Positions 41,533 through 49,877 of a stretch of DNA of 64,000 nt are shown here, piece after piece. Below the pieces are notes generated by a model, which saw nothing but the letters and a program-made list of their open reading frames with translations, did no database searches and was not told the DNA's origin. The DNA is taken from positions 248,001 through 312,000 of the forward strand of contig NZ_CP032279.1 in assembly GCF_001696615.3 (NCBI RefSeq), written 5' to 3'. The position numbers and the translations under genes were made by a program. The number at the start of each line of letters is the position of its first letter. Position 1 is the stretch's first letter. The DNA comes from Acinetobacter sp. WCHAc010034. GTDB taxonomy: Bacteria; Pseudomonadota; Gammaproteobacteria; Pseudomonadales; Moraxellaceae.

Positions 41533-43142
41533 TGGATGGCTCTATGCAGAAAATTCCAGCTGTACTTTTTATTGCAGCAGCGCTGGCATGCGCTCCGGCC
41601 AGTTTTGCAGAGCAAGCTGACAGCTATTTAAGCGCCGAACCCGATATCAATGACAGGCCTAGCCAGCTCCAGTCCATTCCGTTGCTGCAGAGCCTGAGAA
41701 ATATCAATCAGCAGCAGGACTACCGCCCGCCTGATGTGCATGACCTGAAAAACCGCTATGGCGTGCGCACGCTGTTTGTTGAGGCGCAGGACTTGCCGAT
41801 GGTGGATATCCAGCTGACGTTCAATGCCGGCTCTGCGCGCGATCAGGAAATTGGCGCAGGCTTATACGGCCTTGCCAATACGGCGGCCAAACTGATGGAT
41901 GAAGGCACAGAAAAATACAGCGCCAATCAGATTGCCGGCGCGTTTGAACAGGCCGGCGCGCAGTTCAGCCTGCAGGCGCACAGGGATATGTTTATTGTCC
42001 GGCTGCGGGTGCTGTCCGACCCGCAAAAGCTTAAGCCCGCCATAACCATGATGATGGAAGTGCTGAACCATGCCTCCTTCAAAAACAGCAGCATCAATAT
42101 GGCGCTCAGCAACACTCAGGTCGGGCAAAAACAGCTGAAAGAAAACCCCGGCAGCTTAATGAGCATCCGCTTTTACCGTGCAGTCTACGGCAGTCATCCT
42201 TATGCGCAGCCGGTCACCGGAACCAACGGCAGCCTGAAAAAAATCACCTCAGAGCATCTTAAGCAGTTCCGCGACAAGTTTATTGTGGCGCAGAATATGA
42301 ATATCGCCATCACCGGAAAGCTTTCCGCCAAAGAAGCCAGCGCGCTGGCAGAGCGCATTGCCGGCCAGTTAAAGCAGGGTAAAAAAGCCCAGCCTTTGGC
42401 CAGCCCGCAAGCCAAAACAGCGCTGAATATTATTGCCATGCCTTACCATTCCGCGCAGGCGCATGTGATGTTCGGGCAGCTGGGCACGACCCGCAATGAC
42501 CCTGACCGTCTGGCGCTTGAAGTCGCCAACCGCATGTTTGGCGGCAGCAGCTTCAACTCCGTGCTGATGCAGGAATTGCGCGTCAAGCGCGGCTATACCT
42601 ATGGCGCGTACAGCGCTTTCTCCTTCAGCCAGGCGCCGGGCATTTTCAATTTCAGCTATTCCACCCGCCAAGACCAGCTGATGGACAGCATTAAGGTCGC
42701 GCATAAAGCGCTTGCAGACTTTGTGCAAAAGCCGATTGACCGCGGGCAACTGGAAGAAACCAAAGCTGGCATGCTGCGCGCCTATCCAAACACCTACAGC
42801 AGCAACGCGGCAACCAATGCGCAATTAGGCCTGCTGGGCTTTTACAATCACCCAGCAGACTATTTAGCGCAGTACCCGCAGCGCCTGGAAAAAATCACAG
42901 CTGAAGATGTGCAAAATGCCGTGCGCAGGCACCTGCATCCAGATCAAATGACGCTGGTTGTGGTCAGCACGGCATTGGACAAAGCCGGCTTGGAAGCTAT
43001 TTTGCAGGATAATCTGCGGGCTGAACCCGGCAATCCAGCGGATCCGGCATCAGGCGCTGCGCCGCTTAAGACTGCTCCTCAGTCCACGCCGGAAGCTGAT
43101 GCGCCCGCGCAGCCTCAAAATGATAGGCCTGCATCAATTTAA
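41532..43142 (+). CDS. M16-family peptidase-like protein, non-catalytic partner
   Basis: 536 residues, exported (signal region KIPAVLFIAAALACAPASFA). M16 fold: MVDIQLTFNAGSARDQEIGAGLYGLANTAAKLMDEGTEKYSANQIA. The position of HxxEH is occupied by LYGLANTAAKL, so it cannot bind zinc. C-terminal M16 half: ANRMFGGSSFNSVLMQELRVKRGYTYGAYS, with the R/Y pair typical of the non-catalytic subunit. A Pro/Ala-rich tail ends the protein. Such pairs (catalytic plus inactive M16) work as heterodimers. The ATG at 41532 overlaps the upstream stop (TAATG); an ATG at 41544 is an alternative start. The 3' end overlaps a small convergent gene. Confidence 0.9.
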   Translation: MDGSMQKIPAVLFIAAALACAPASFAEQADSYLSAEPDINDRPSQLQSIPLLQSLRNINQQQDYRPPDVHDLKNRYGVRTLFVEAQDLPMVDIQLTFNAGSARDQEIGAGLYGLANTAAKLMDEGTEKYSANQIAGAFEQAGAQFSLQAHRDMFIVRLRVLSDPQKLKPAITMMMEVLNHASFKNSSINMALSNTQVGQKQLKENPGSLMSIRFYRAVYGSHPYAQPVTGTNGSLKKITSEHLKQFRDKFIVAQNMNIAITGKLSAKEASALAERIAGQLKQGKKAQPLASPQAKTALNIIAMPYHSAQAHVMFGQLGTTRNDPDRLALEVANRMFGGSSFNSVLMQELRVKRGYTYGAYSAFSFSQAPGIFNFSYSTRQDQLMDSIKVAHKALADFVQKPIDRGQLEETKAGMLRAYPNTYSSNAATNAQLGLLGFYNHPADYLAQYPQRLEKITAEDVQNAVRRHLHPDQMTLVVVSTALDKAGLEAILQDNLRAEPGNPADPASGAAPLKTAPQSTPEADAPAQPQNDRPASI

Positions 43143-43389
43143 GGTATTGGCCCGTGCTGACTTCAGGCTGACGGCTCAGCAAAATTGCAAGATCCTGCGA
43201 CTCAGGACAGTTCTGCTGTTCGGAAATTTCCAGCACAGCATGAAACTGCTGAACAGATATCGGGCGCTTTAGGGCAATAAATGCAAAGCTAATAATGAGC
43301 AGGATGATCAGGCTTGCCAAGAGATTGTAAAGCTGCTCCAGCTTTACTTTGGATTTGATTTGAAGAATTTTTTCTAAGCCAATAGACAT
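43066..43389 (-). CDS. Hypothetical single-pass membrane protein
   Basis: 107 residues with one clear transmembrane segment (LYNLLASLIILLIISFAFIAL, about 20-40) and a C-terminal soluble part containing EISEQQNCPESQDLAILLSRQPEVS. No recognised domain. The start at 43389 follows GAGGT. The 3' end overlaps the M16 gene by 77 bp tail to tail, somewhat long, which lowers confidence slightly. Confidence 0.6.
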   Translation of the reverse strand: MSIGLEKILQIKSKVKLEQLYNLLASLIILLIISFAFIALKRPISVQQFHAVLEISEQQNCPESQDLAILLSRQPEVSTGQYLKLMQAYHFEAARAHQLPAWTEEQS

Positions 43390-43505
43390 ACACTACCTCG
43401 AATTCAAAGTAGTGTATGACTGCTATTCAAGAAGTTCAAGTCAGGCTGCTTAATTCTCATGCACTCCGCCGTCCACGCGGCTGCGCTGCCTGAAAAGCGC
43501 TTTGG

Positions 43506-43865
43506 CTAACGCATCGCGCTTTGAATCACGGCAAAATATAAAATCATAGCGATAATCGCCAAGACCAGAAACACCGCAAAAACGCTTACACCGCCTTCCG
43601 CATCCGCAGGATGCAGATCGTCTTCATCGGCTGTGCGGAGCAGCTCTCCATTGTACATTTCGTAAAATTTTTCACGCTGCGCCTCATTCAGCTCACGGGT
43701 GAAATCATAAACCCGCTTGCGCTGCGCTAGACCGAAATCACCCAAATGAATTTCCTGATGAAAAATCGCCTCATCCAGATTTTGGCGGTGCAAATGCGCC
43801 AGCGCCACAATCTGATCTGCCGTAGGAGGCATATCAAAGTTCAAACCATCCAGAGTTCTTGTCAT
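43506..43865 (-). CDS. Hypothetical C-tail-anchored membrane protein
   Basis: 119 residues from the ATG at 43865 with AAGGAG upstream; the frame opens at 43889. The soluble helical N-terminal part (ADQIVALAHLHRQNLDEAIFHQEIHLG, DFTRELNEAQREKFYEMYNGEL) is followed by an acidic linker and a C-terminal transmembrane helix (VFAVFLVLAIIAMILYFAVI). The topology is tail-anchored with a cytosolic domain. Function unknown; the strong ribosome-binding site supports a real gene. Confidence 0.72.
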   Translation of the reverse strand: MTRTLDGLNFDMPPTADQIVALAHLHRQNLDEAIFHQEIHLGDFGLAQRKRVYDFTRELNEAQREKFYEMYNGELLRTADEDDLHPADAEGGVSVFAVFLVLAIIAMILYFAVIQSAMR

Positions 43866-44100
43866 AATATTTCTCCTTCCTGTTAACATATTCTTATCTA
43901 AATATATTAATCAAAATTTTATCTGATCATTGTTTAATCATGTAAACTGCGTTTTATGGACAAACCTTTTAAATTTATGTTGACATTTCAACTTATTTGT
44001 AATATTACTTTAACAATACCTAACTAATATTAGTTATTGATAGGTCGAAATAGGCACCTGTCCGATGTGATCATAATTAGAATAAGGAGTTTAATTTAAT

Positions 44101-44334
44101 ATGATGCAGCAAATCTCTCAGCATGACTTAGAACATGTATATGCAAATGCAGTAAATACCATTCAATCTCAAATGAACTTTGTAGACGCGGTAAAAGAAT
44201 TGGAAGAAGCGGCGCGCGCAGGCCACGGCAAAGCGGCGATGTTTCTTGCAGAACTGTATTATCAAGGCTTCCGTGTAGAGCGGGACTCATATAAAGCGCA
44301 GTACTGGCAGAAAATGGCCACAATGCAAGCATAA
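44101..44334 (+). CDS. Small Sel1-repeat protein
   Basis: 77 residues with one to one-and-a-half Sel1/TPR-like helical repeats: FVDAVKELEEAARAGHGKAAMFLAELYYQGFRVERDSYKAQYWQKMA. A strong AAGGAG lies upstream. Cytosolic, with no signal peptide. Sel1 repeats mediate protein contacts; the partner is unknown. A terminator follows the stop. Confidence 0.8.
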   Translation: MMQQISQHDLEHVYANAVNTIQSQMNFVDAVKELEEAARAGHGKAAMFLAELYYQGFRVERDSYKAQYWQKMATMQA

Positions 44335-44337
44335 GCA

Positions 44338-44361
44338 AACGTCACCTAGGTGGCGTTTTTT
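44338..44361 (+). terminator. Terminator of the Sel1-repeat gene
   Basis: Short stem ACGTCACC / GGTGGCGT (one G-T pair) and six T. Confidence 0.8.
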
Positions 44362-44472
44362 AATGCCTGCAGATTCAGCATAAATATTTACTTACGATTT
44401 TCTGCAAAGCTTACACAGTAATTTAACCTGAGTTTTTTAAAATAGAGAAAACGATAGCAGCGAATAGACACA

Positions 44473-44847
44473 ATGTCACAAATTAATCATTTTCAGCCTA
44501 TCTCCAAAGATCTTTTCTTTAAGATTAATATTTTAAAAACAATGATGTACTGCGGTGTTCTATGGGGCCTGTACCATGATGGCTGGGCCATGACCAAAGA
44601 CGGAGATGATTTTGTGTTTCCATTTTGGCTCAATGGCCTGCAGGCGCATAAATACGCCAAAAAGCACTGGCCCAGCTACACACCGAAAAGAATCACCCCT
44701 AAAGATTTTGAAACCGCGCTGCTGCCGACCTTAACGCGCTTAAAGGTGACGCCGGCGCTCTGCAACTCCAGCAACCAGAAACTGAAACTGACCACCCTGC
44801 AAATGCGCCATTTCTTTTTCTCCGCGCCAAAACTGCGCTATGCATAA
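44473..44847 (+). CDS. DUF2750-like protein
   Basis: 124 residues. The pattern VLWGLYHDGWAMTKDGDDFVFPFWLNGLQAHKYAKKHWPSYTPKRITPKDFETALLPTL matches the small DUF2750 family (immunity/SUKH-like size, function unknown). Cytosolic. Upstream of the CBS-domain gene but with its own spacing of about 110 bp. Confidence 0.75.
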   Translation: MSQINHFQPISKDLFFKINILKTMMYCGVLWGLYHDGWAMTKDGDDFVFPFWLNGLQAHKYAKKHWPSYTPKRITPKDFETALLPTLTRLKVTPALCNSSNQKLKLTTLQMRHFFFSAPKLRYA

Positions 44848-44955
44848 AGATTATGGAGTTTATAAATAGCTAAAAATAGTGAACGCCGCAGTATTTGCTT
44901 TTTTTACAATTCACGCTAATTTAAAACAAATAATAACTTTAAGGGACAGACGAAA

Positions 44956-45387
44956 ATGACCACCGTTGCTCAAGTATTACAGGACAAACCGCAGCAAGCC
45001 GTATATACCATTGCGCCGGATGCAACGGTATTGGAAGCGATCTCCCTGATGGCGGAAAAAGGCATAGGCGCCCTGATTGTGACGCAGGAAGATGCAGTTG
45101 TTGGGATTCTGTCCGAGCGCGACTACACGCGCAAAGTTGCGCTGATGGAGCGCTCTTCTTTCAGCACAACAGTCAATGAAATTATGACCGCAAAAGTGCT
45201 GACCATCACCCGCTCAGCCACTGTTGAAGACTGTCTGGAACTGATGACAGACAAGCATTTGCGCCATCTGCCTATTGTTGAAAAGAACAAGCTGATTGGC
45301 CTAATCTCTATTGGCGACTTAGTCAAAGCCGCCATGGAAGACCAGAAGAAGCTGATTGACCAGCTGCAGCAGTATATTTCCGGATGA
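44956..45387 (+). CDS. Tandem CBS-domain protein
   Basis: 143 residues composed of two CBS motifs: the first about 10-70 (ATVLEAISLMAEKGIGALIVTQEDAVVGILSERDYTRK), the second about 76-135 (TRSATVEDCLELMTDKHLRHLPIVEKNKLIGLISIGDLVKA). The Bateman pair usually binds adenine nucleotides and senses energy state. As a stand-alone protein the output is unknown. AAGGG precedes the start and a terminator follows. Confidence 0.93.
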   Translation: MTTVAQVLQDKPQQAVYTIAPDATVLEAISLMAEKGIGALIVTQEDAVVGILSERDYTRKVALMERSSFSTTVNEIMTAKVLTITRSATVEDCLELMTDKHLRHLPIVEKNKLIGLISIGDLVKAAMEDQKKLIDQLQQYISG

Positions 45388-45394
45388 TGCTTTC

Positions 45395-45424
45395 AGCCCT
45401 TTACATCGCTAAAGGGCTTTAATT
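45395..45424 (+). terminator. Terminator of the CBS-domain gene
   Basis: Perfect 8-bp stem AGCCCTTT/AAAGGGCT (45395-45402 with 45411-45418) and a short T run. Confidence 0.8.
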
Positions 45425-45503
45425 TATACACAAAATCCACAATGTAATGACAATGAAATTGCTTTTGCATTCCAGCTTCAACTCATTTACAGCATCAAAG
45501 CCG

Positions 45504-45571
45504 TATAGCGCAAATCACTAATAGCCAGCTCGCAAAAAAATCCCAGCAGAACGCTGGGATTTTCCTAAACG
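45504..45571. repeat. 68-bp direct repeat, copy A (contains terminator hairpin)
   Basis: Aligns without gaps to 47144-47211 with 60 of 68 positions identical. It includes an A7 run and a stem-loop (TCCCAGC...GCTGGGA) that would terminate leftward transcription. The two copies flank the IS110 element and its immediate surroundings. Confidence 0.85.
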
Positions 45572-45639
45572 ACTCCGCAAAAAGAACCTTAACTTCCAGC
45601 CTCCTAGGCCTTTGAGCAATATAAACTTCGGATACGCGA

Positions 45640-45740
45640 GTGCGGCATGGATGCCGCACGTTGCCCATCCTTGCGCTGCATTTTAAAGCAGTGCTTAAAA
45701 CTGGCTCAGGACGCCGTGTATGGGCAACAAAAGACTTTTG
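45640..45740. other. Densely palindromic left flank of the insertion sequence
   Basis: Three perfect inverted repeats in 100 bp: GTGCGGCAT/ATGCCGCAC (45640-45648, 45651-45659), GTTGCCCAT/ATGGGCAAC (45660-45668, 45720-45728) enclosing a further stem, and CAAAAG/CTTTTG (45728-45733, 45735-45740). It looks like a repetitive extragenic palindromic element or a structured RNA. It lies outside the inferred IS left end. Confidence 0.55.
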
Positions 45741-45759
45741 CTACTTGTATCTTAACTCA

Positions 45760-45925
45760 CATAGTGATTAGCTCTCACTATACGCAAACAGCAGAGTTTG
45801 GTTGTTTACTAAAACTTAAAGTTTGACCCAAAGATAAAACCTGCTGTTTGCCCTGACCGCCTGCACAACTCTGGACGGTAACTAAGCACCTCGATGCTGG
45901 ATTCGCAAGAAAAGACGGCGGTTAT
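45760..45925 (+). ncRNA. Candidate IS110 bridge RNA
   Basis: Noncoding segment between the IS left end and the transposase with the three-part architecture known for IS621 bridge RNA. There is a 5' stem-loop (45761-45767 with 45775-45781, perfect 7 bp), a 68-nt stem-loop closed by a perfect 11-bp stem (45784-45794 with 45841-45851), and a 69-nt stem-loop closed by 7 bp with one wobble (45855-45861 with 45917-45923). The loop of the second holds UUUACU and CCCAAAG as target-guide candidates; the loop of the third holds GACGGUAACU and GCAAG as donor-guide candidates. Identification is by structure and guide matches; expression is untested. Confidence 0.72.
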
Positions 45926-45964
45926 GCTGAAAAAAATAATTGAATAAATAAGGCAGGTAAGATT

Positions 45965-46954
45965 ATGTTTTATCTCGGTATTGATGTTGCCAAAGCTAAA
46001 ATTGACTGCTGTCTGATTTTAGAAGATTCTGCAGGCAAAAAGAAAACCAAAACCTTTCCGAATACGCCCAAAGGCTTTGAGCAGCTTCAGGCCTGGCTGA
46101 ATCATCATGCTGCAGGCCCTGCGCAGACCATCGCCTTAATGGAAGCCACTTCTGTCTATCATGAACGCTTGGCTGGATATTTATTTGATGCAGGCTGTCG
46201 AGTCTGTGTGGCGAATCCCGCCAGAGCCCGGTATTTTGCTCAGAGCATGTCCAGGCTGAATAAGACAGACAAAGCTGACAGTGAAGTTCTGGCCCGGTTT
46301 GCGATGACTGCTGATCTGCATTTTTGGCAGCCTCTGCCCGGACATATTCAACTGCTGAACGCTTTGCTGGATCGAAGGGCTGTGCTTGGTGAAGATCTGC
46401 AGCGTGAAGAAAACCGTCTGGAAAAAGCGGAGTCTGCCTTCACGATAGAACCGGTACTTCAGTCAACCCATAAGAATATTAAGCAGTTAAGCAGGCACAT
46501 TCAGGATCTCGACCGGCAGATTGATGGCCACATTGATCAGAATCCTGATTTAAAAAATGACAAGGCGCTGCTCAGCAGTATTCCGGCCATTGCAGACCGG
46601 ACAAGTTTATTAATGCTCAGCTTCTTGCGCAGCCATGCTTTTGAAAGGGCAAGCCAGGCGGCCGCCTTTGCCGGCCTGGTGCCCATTCAAAGGCAGTCGG
46701 GCAGCTCCATTCACGGCAGGAGCCGCCTATCCAAAGCCGGCTCTTCGAAAATACGCGCCGGCTTATATATGGCGGCCATTGTCGCAACCCGGCATAATCC
46801 CCACATAAAGGGGATGAATGACAGGCTGCTGGCCAATGGCAAAACCAAGATGATGGCGGTTGGCGCTGCGATGAGGAAGCTGATTCATCTGTGTTATGGC
46901 GTACTCAAGCACCAGCGGCCTTATCAGGAGAATTATTGCGCAAATTCTCAATAA
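45965..46954 (+). CDS. IS110-family transposase (bridge recombinase)
   Basis: 329 residues. The N-terminal RuvC-like DEDD domain has Asp7 (YLGIDVAKAK), Glu60 (IALMEATSVY) and Asp102/Asp105 (NKTDKADSEVLA). A helical linker (about 135-200) leads to the C-terminal Tnp20 domain: LLSSIPAIADRTSLLM, AFAGLVPIQRQSGSSIHGRSRLSKAGSSKIRAGLYMAA, with the nucleophilic serine expected in the SGSS segment (about 245-248). All catalytic residues are present, so the protein looks active. The start follows an AGGCAGGTAAG sequence. This family cuts at both ends via a Ser-linked intermediate guided by a bridge RNA. Confidence 0.95.
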   Translation: MFYLGIDVAKAKIDCCLILEDSAGKKKTKTFPNTPKGFEQLQAWLNHHAAGPAQTIALMEATSVYHERLAGYLFDAGCRVCVANPARARYFAQSMSRLNKTDKADSEVLARFAMTADLHFWQPLPGHIQLLNALLDRRAVLGEDLQREENRLEKAESAFTIEPVLQSTHKNIKQLSRHIQDLDRQIDGHIDQNPDLKNDKALLSSIPAIADRTSLLMLSFLRSHAFERASQAAAFAGLVPIQRQSGSSIHGRSRLSKAGSSKIRAGLYMAAIVATRHNPHIKGMNDRLLANGKTKMMAVGAAMRKLIHLCYGVLKHQRPYQENYCANSQ

Positions 46955-47143
46955 TCCTCTTGACGCCTGAGACGGTATCTTTGGGGCTTTCCAAAGTAAG
47001 ATCTTGCCTGCGCAAAGGCATTGAAACTTTTAAAGCAAAAATGAGGCAGTGCAAGCATCATCGTTAAAATTGCCGAAATAGTTAACTCGACTAAAATCCA
47101 GAGCAATCATATTTTATGCGCAATACAGACTTTAGCATTTAGC

Positions 47144-47211
47144 TATAGCGCAAATCATCAATAACCCACCCGCAAAAAAATCCCAGCGGAACGCCGGGAT
47201 TTTCCTAAACG
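47144..47211. repeat. 68-bp direct repeat, copy B (trpB terminator)
   Basis: Same length as copy A at 45504-45571, with 8 substitutions and no gaps. On the minus strand its hairpin (47181-47188 / 47192-47199) and T7 run terminate trpB. Confidence 0.85.
47174..47204 (-). terminator. Terminator of trpB (minus strand)
   Basis: 8-bp GC-rich stem with one wobble or mismatch, and a T7 run on the minus strand, 26 bp past the trpB stop. Lies inside repeat copy B. Confidence 0.8.
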
Positions 47212-47229
47212 CTTAAAGCGCTTGCAGAT

Positions 47230-48438
47230 TTAGTTCAGGCCCAGTTTGGCTGCCACATAATCCGCATCCTTATCGCCGCGGCCAGAAACATTCACCACAA
47301 CTTTAACGTCTTTTGAAAGTTTCGGTGCTTCGCGCAATGCCCATGCCACCGCATGCGAGCTTTCCAGCGCCGGCACAATCCCTTCCACACGCGACAAGGT
47401 CATGAAGGCATCCAGACATTCCTGATCGGTTGCCGTAGTGTATTCCACACGGCCTAAATCCTTCAATAAGCTGTGCTGCGGGCCTACCCCCGGATAGTCC
47501 AGGCCGGAAGCAATTGAATGCACCGGCAAAGGCTCGCCCTGCTCATCTTCCAGCACATAGCAGGCCATGCCGTGAATTTGGCTAGGCTTGCCCAAAGTCA
47601 GCGTTGCAGAATGCATATCTGTATCCAGGCCATGCCCGGCAGGCTCAACGCCAATCAGCTTCACATCCGCATCATTTAAAAAGGCCGTAAATGCGCCCAG
47701 CGCATTTGAACCGCCGCCGACGCAGGCCACCACATAGTCCGGATTGGCGCCAAAGCGCGCATTGGCCTGAACTTTAATTTCATCGCCAATAATCGCCTGA
47801 AAATCCCGCACCATCATTGGGAATGGATGCGGGCCAACCACTGAACCGATGGCGTAGATAAAGTTTTGCGGATCTTTCAGGTATTCTTCAAAGGCGCTGT
47901 CTACCGCATCCTTCAAGGTGGCCGTGCCGCGGGTGACTGCTATCAGCTTTGCACCCAGGATTTTCATTTTTACGACGTTAGGATGCTCTTTTTCAATATC
48001 CACCTGGCCCATATGAATTTCACACGGAATGCCCACCAAAGCGCAGGCAGTCGCCAAGGCCACGCCATGCTGGCCCGCGCCGGTTTCCGCAATAACCTTG
48101 GTTTTACCCATGTACTTTGCCAGCAAAGCCTCGCCCAGGCAGTGATTGATTTTATGCGCACCCGTGTGGTTCAAGTCTTCACGCTTTAAATAGATTTGCG
48201 CGCCGCCCAGCTGCTCAGACAAACGCTTTGCATAAAACAGCGGGCTTGGACGGCCGACATAGTTCGCAAACAGATCTTTCAGCTCATTTTGAAATTCCGC
48301 CGTGTGGCGGATCTGCTCATAAGCCGTGTTAATGTCATCCATCGCCTGCTTTAAATCCGGCGGAATAAATTGGCCGCCATAGGCGCCAAAAAAGCCTTCT
48401 TCATTGGGCAATGCAATGCCATTAATCTGATGATCCAT
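47230..48438 (-). CDS. trpB: Tryptophan synthase beta chain
   Basis: Condenses indole and serine to tryptophan; PLP enzyme. 402 residues. The PLP-lysine motif [21 protein letters not shown] (about 85-105), [11 protein letters not shown] (about 118-128), the phosphate-binding [10 protein letters not shown] (about 237-246), GVGPQHSLL and the C-terminal [10 protein letters not shown] are intact. trpA does not follow it here: the downstream side ends in a terminator and then the IS110 region. Its upstream neighbour is a VWA-domain gene 50 bp away, so transcription may start within or before that gene. Confidence 0.98.
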   Translation of the reverse strand: MDHQINGIALPNEEGFFGAYGGQFIPPDLKQAMDDINTAYEQIRHTAEFQNELKDLFANYVGRPSPLFYAKRLSEQLGGAQIYLKREDLNHTGAHKINHCLGEALLAKYMGKTKVIAETGAGQHGVALATACALVGIPCEIHMGQVDIEKEHPNVVKMKILGAKLIAVTRGTATLKDAVDSAFEEYLKDPQNFIYAIGSVVGPHPFPMMVRDFQAIIGDEIKVQANARFGANPDYVVACVGGGSNALGAFTAFLNDADVKLIGVEPAGHGLDTDMHSATLTLGKPSQIHGMACYVLEDEQGEPLPVHSIASGLDYPGVGPQHSLLKDLGRVEYTTATDQECLDAFMTLSRVEGIVPALESSHAVAWALREAPKLSKDVKVVVNVSGRGDKDADYVAAKLGLN

Positions 48439-48488
48439 TTTTATCCCCTTGCTGAAATTAACGCCGCCTAATATAGCGCATATCGTTT

Positions 48489-49676
48489 TTAGCGCGCTAA
48501 ATATTTAGTCATATCCTCAATGCCTTTTAAGGTCATTGGGAACATATGATTTTCAAAAATCTGCTTAATCAAGCCAATGCTGTGCGTGTAGTGCCAATAG
48601 CTTTCTTCTTCAGGATTCAGCCACGCGGTTTTATCAAAATGCTGGCGCAAGCGCTGCAGCCAAACCTGCCCGGATTCATCATTCATATATTCGACCGAAC
48701 CGCCCACAGAACTGACTTCATACGGCGCCATGCTGGCATCGCCGACCACAATTACGCGGTAGTCCCGCCCGTAGGTATTGAACAGATCCCATGTATTCAT
48801 GCGGGTATTGGAGCGACGGATATTGTCTTTCCAAACATAGTCATACAGGCAGTTATGGAAATAAAAATATTCCAGGGTTTTAAACTCGGTCTTGGCCGCG
48901 CTGAACAGCTTTTCGCACTGGGCGATATGCGAATCCATTGAACCGCCGACATCAAACAGCATCAAGACTTTAATGCGGTTGCGCCGTTCCGGCACCAGCT
49001 GCACATCCAGAATGCCCTGCTTGGCCGTTTCGCGGATGGTGCCGTCGATATCCAGCTCCTCGGCGGCGCCTTGGCGCGCAAATTTGCGCAAGCGGCGCAG
49101 CGCCATTTGCATCTGGCGGCTGCCCAGAATCTGATCATCATCCAGATTGCGGTATTGGCGCTGTTCCCAGACTTTAACGGCAGATTTTTTCCGCCCCGGC
49201 CCGCCAATGCGCACACCTTCAGGATGGTCGCCATAGGCGCCGAACGGCGATGTGCCGCCGGTGCCGATCATGCGGTTGCCGCCCTGATGCTTTTTATGCT
49301 GTTCGCGCAGGCGCTCTTCCAGCATTTTCATCAGCTCTTCCAGCGAACCGGCTTTTTTCAGCTCTTCGCGCTGCTCCGGCGTCAGGTGCTTTTCCAGCAG
49401 CTCTAAATCAAACCAGTCTTTCGGCAGCTTATGCACCTGATTCAGCAACTCATCCAAATCAAAGGTGGAAATCCCGTCAAAATAATCCTTCATGGCGCGG
49501 TCAAATTTGTCAAAGTAACGCTCATCCTTGACCATGACTGTTTTTGCCAGCTGATAGAACTCATCCTGATCTGCAAAAACCAAACCCGCCGCAACAGCCT
49601 CATTGAGATCAATCAGTTCACGCGTAGAGACGGGTACGCCGTATTTTCTTAAGGTATAAAACAGCCGCACAAACAT
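48489..49676 (-). CDS. CoxE-like VWA-domain protein
   Basis: 395 residues of the CoxE-like von Willebrand factor A family. The N-terminal helical half is charged ([32 protein letters not shown]); the C-terminal VWA domain has the metal-ion-dependent adhesion site [19 protein letters not shown] (DxGxS, about 238-256) and a distal [11 protein letters not shown]. MoxR AAA+ ATPases and such proteins act together in metal insertion or complex maturation. The MoxR gene is close by (50391-51242) but is separated by a small secreted-protein gene. The target complex is unknown. Confidence 0.9.
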   Translation of the reverse strand: MFVRLFYTLRKYGVPVSTRELIDLNEAVAAGLVFADQDEFYQLAKTVMVKDERYFDKFDRAMKDYFDGISTFDLDELLNQVHKLPKDWFDLELLEKHLTPEQREELKKAGSLEELMKMLEERLREQHKKHQGGNRMIGTGGTSPFGAYGDHPEGVRIGGPGRKKSAVKVWEQRQYRNLDDDQILGSRQMQMALRRLRKFARQGAAEELDIDGTIRETAKQGILDVQLVPERRNRIKVLMLFDVGGSMDSHIAQCEKLFSAAKTEFKTLEYFYFHNCLYDYVWKDNIRRSNTRMNTWDLFNTYGRDYRVIVVGDASMAPYEVSSVGGSVEYMNDESGQVWLQRLRQHFDKTAWLNPEEESYWHYTHSIGLIKQIFENHMFPMTLKGIEDMTKYLAR

Positions 49677-49877
49677 AGGCGAATAAAGTCCAATAAAAAT
49701 TTAATATTTAGGAGGTCAATTCCAGCATGATTGCATGATCTTGTTATTTCATCTGCAACCGTCTAATGCCTTTTCGCGGTTCCCATTATGGAAAAATGAA
49801 CCCTGCAAGTAAAGCCAAAAGCATTTACTCAAAGTTCATCTCCAGTTTAATTAGGGGTAAAAATACTTAATTCAAAC

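Larger units (their letters stand above)
45744..46980 (+). mobile_element. IS110-family insertion sequence
   Basis: Boundaries are inferred, not seen as classical inverted repeats: IS110 elements lack them. The left end CTTGTAT (45744) and right end GACGGTATCT (ending 46980) both carry the CT core, and together form a donor junction GGTATCTTGTAT resembling that of IS621-type elements. Independent support: the noncoding RNA upstream of the transposase has a segment GACGGTAACT matching the right end and CCCAAAG complementary to the right flank CTTTGGG. About 1.24 kb, one transposase gene, no terminal inverted repeats, no obvious target duplication. Confidence 0.8.

Noticed and set aside
45504..45571. 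Flanking 68-bp repeats as IS110 target-site duplication
   Set aside because: Eight mismatches, and both copies are more than 150 bp away from the inferred IS ends; IS110 elements do not make long duplications.
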